From Porticoccaceae bacterium (GTDB taxonomy: Bacteria; Pseudomonadota; Gammaproteobacteria; Pseudomonadales; Porticoccaceae): a stretch of DNA of 5,903 nt. Below, in pieces: positions 5,142 through 5,903 of the stretch; the stretch's first letter is position 1, and each line of letters starts with the position of its first letter. The notes under the pieces are model-generated. The model was not told where the DNA came from. It was given only the letters and a program-made list of their open reading frames with translations, and made no database searches. Location of the stretch: positions 1 to 5,903 of the forward strand of contig JAUUYV010000130.1 of NCBI GenBank assembly GCA_030590275.1. Reading direction: 5' to 3'. Made by a program: the position numbers and the translations under genes.

Positions 5142-5903
5142 TTATTTTACCGTCGTGGGCCTTGAACCCAGGCTTTGCCATAACAGCAAGGTGGCATAAC
5201 TTCCCCAAGGGCTCACGTCTTCACTGTTCAGCGTGACGGATTGCGCCAACGCCAGACTGCGTTGTTTTAAAGCATTTTTTACGCCGAGATCGCCCGCTAA
5301 AAATATATCGGGGTGGCCCATGCGAAAAGCTGTGTATTGCACCGTCCACGGGCCAATACCGGGGATGTCCAGCCAGCTTTCAAAGCTGGTATCGACACCG
5401 CCTTGTAGCGGCCCACCGGGCTCATTATTTTTAAGTATATGTTGGGCCAATAGACGCAAAGCCTGGCGGCGCTTATTGGGCATCGCTAAAAAATCGAGGC
5501 TGGATTCAGCAACCGCTTCGGGCTCGGGAAATAACACTGTTGGGGTGCTAGCCCCTTGCCTGGTATTGGACTCAATATTATCGGTCATTAGCGGCTTGCC
5601 GAGAGCTGTCACCAGTCGCGTCACCAAATTATGGGCGGCTTTAACCGACACCTGTTGACCCAAAATCGCCCTGACACCTGCCTCAAACGGAGACCACAGA
5701 CCCGGCAGTCGAATACCGCCATTGTTTATTCCAGCCAAAACAGGATTGCTCGCGAGATGACTATTTATCACCGTGCTATCAGCATCGAGATCAAGCAAAC
5801 GACGGATACGCGTGATCAGCGCCATAGCGTAGCGCCCCTCACTCAAAGACAACTCAACACGAAAACCATGTTTTGCCGGTATGTGCGTGGCACTGAATAC
5901 CCC
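5142..5903 (-). CDS. alkA: AlkA-type DNA-3-methyladenine glycosylase (5' end outside window)
   Basis: This enzyme removes 3-methyladenine and other alkylated bases, starting base excision repair. The frame is open to the right edge of the window, giving 253 visible residues. The TTG at 5852 is internal: conserved sequence such as HGFRVELSL continues upstream of it. Family markers in the visible fragment are RRLLDLDAD at about 34-42, the helix segment RAILGQQVSVKAAHNL at about 78-93, the helix-hairpin-helix LDIPGIGPWTVQY at about 178-190, and FLAGDLGVKNAL at about 201-212, where Asp205 matches the catalytic aspartate (Asp238 of E. coli AlkA). A somewhat long variable linker (about 102-130) separates the core helices. 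The LDLDAD style is common in Ada-AlkA fusions, so the missing part may carry the Ada methyl-sensing and AraC-type domains; this cannot be seen. The stop at 5142 is 24 bases before ogt, indicating one operon. Confidence 0.93.
   Translation of the reverse strand, partial: GVFSATHIPAKHGFRVELSLSEGRYAMALITRIRRLLDLDADSTVINSHLASNPVLAGINNGGIRLPGLWSPFEAGVRAILGQQVSVKAAHNLVTRLVTALGKPLMTDNIESNTRQGASTPTVLFPEPEAVAESSLDFLAMPNKRRQALRLLAQHILKNNEPGGPLQGGVDTSFESWLDIPGIGPWTVQYTAFRMGHPDIFLAGDLGVKNALKQRSLALAQSVTLNSEDVSPWGSYATLLLWQSLGSRPTTVK

Noticed and set aside
5850..5852. TTG as the start of the AlkA gene
   Set aside because: Conserved AlkA-like sequence continues in frame to the window edge, so the gene is partial.

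Overview
The window comes from a proteobacterium, most likely a gammaproteobacterium and possibly marine. The pointers are a ubiquinone-pathway UbiD very like the enterobacterial enzyme, an alkA-ogt alkylation-repair pair, and moderate base composition. The genus cannot be named from this sequence alone.

Layout: the left edge (to 712) is the C-terminal half of ubiD on the plus strand. The right edge (4605-5903) is a minus-strand repair operon, alkA (cut by the window edge) followed by ogt. Between these two housekeeping blocks lies about 3.9 kb of accessory DNA with three unrelated plus-strand genes: a class II Fic protein (1007-2113), a soluble cytochrome P450 (2438-3619) and a six-helix membrane protein of unknown function (3965-4531). 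Long gene-poor spacers separate them. No integrase, transposase, tRNA, rRNA or CRISPR array is visible.

The main discovery is in the spacers. The intact ogt gene (4605-5117) is accompanied by broken pieces of ogt-like sequence, all on the same strand. Piece A (2225-2305) encodes a complete Ogt C-terminus with its own stop codon. Piece B (3833-3949) encodes the active-site region and C-terminus, with PCHR changed to PCHQ. A short stretch C (about 4524-4566) shares an exact 15-base word and an in-frame FD...LSLSL pattern with the middle of ogt. The P450 gene lies between A and B, and the membrane-protein gene lies between B and C. The ogt end therefore looks like a repeated landing site for cargo genes. 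Possible routes are site-specific insertion at the ogt 3' end, with each insertion bringing a new gene end, or tandem ogt duplication followed by insertion and decay. The sequence supports the repeated pieces directly; the mechanism is inference.

How the genes work together: alkA and ogt are a coherent alkylation-damage repair unit, with 24 bases between them. UbiD acts separately in quinone synthesis. The Fic, P450 and membrane-protein genes show no obvious shared pathway and are best read as independently acquired cargo.
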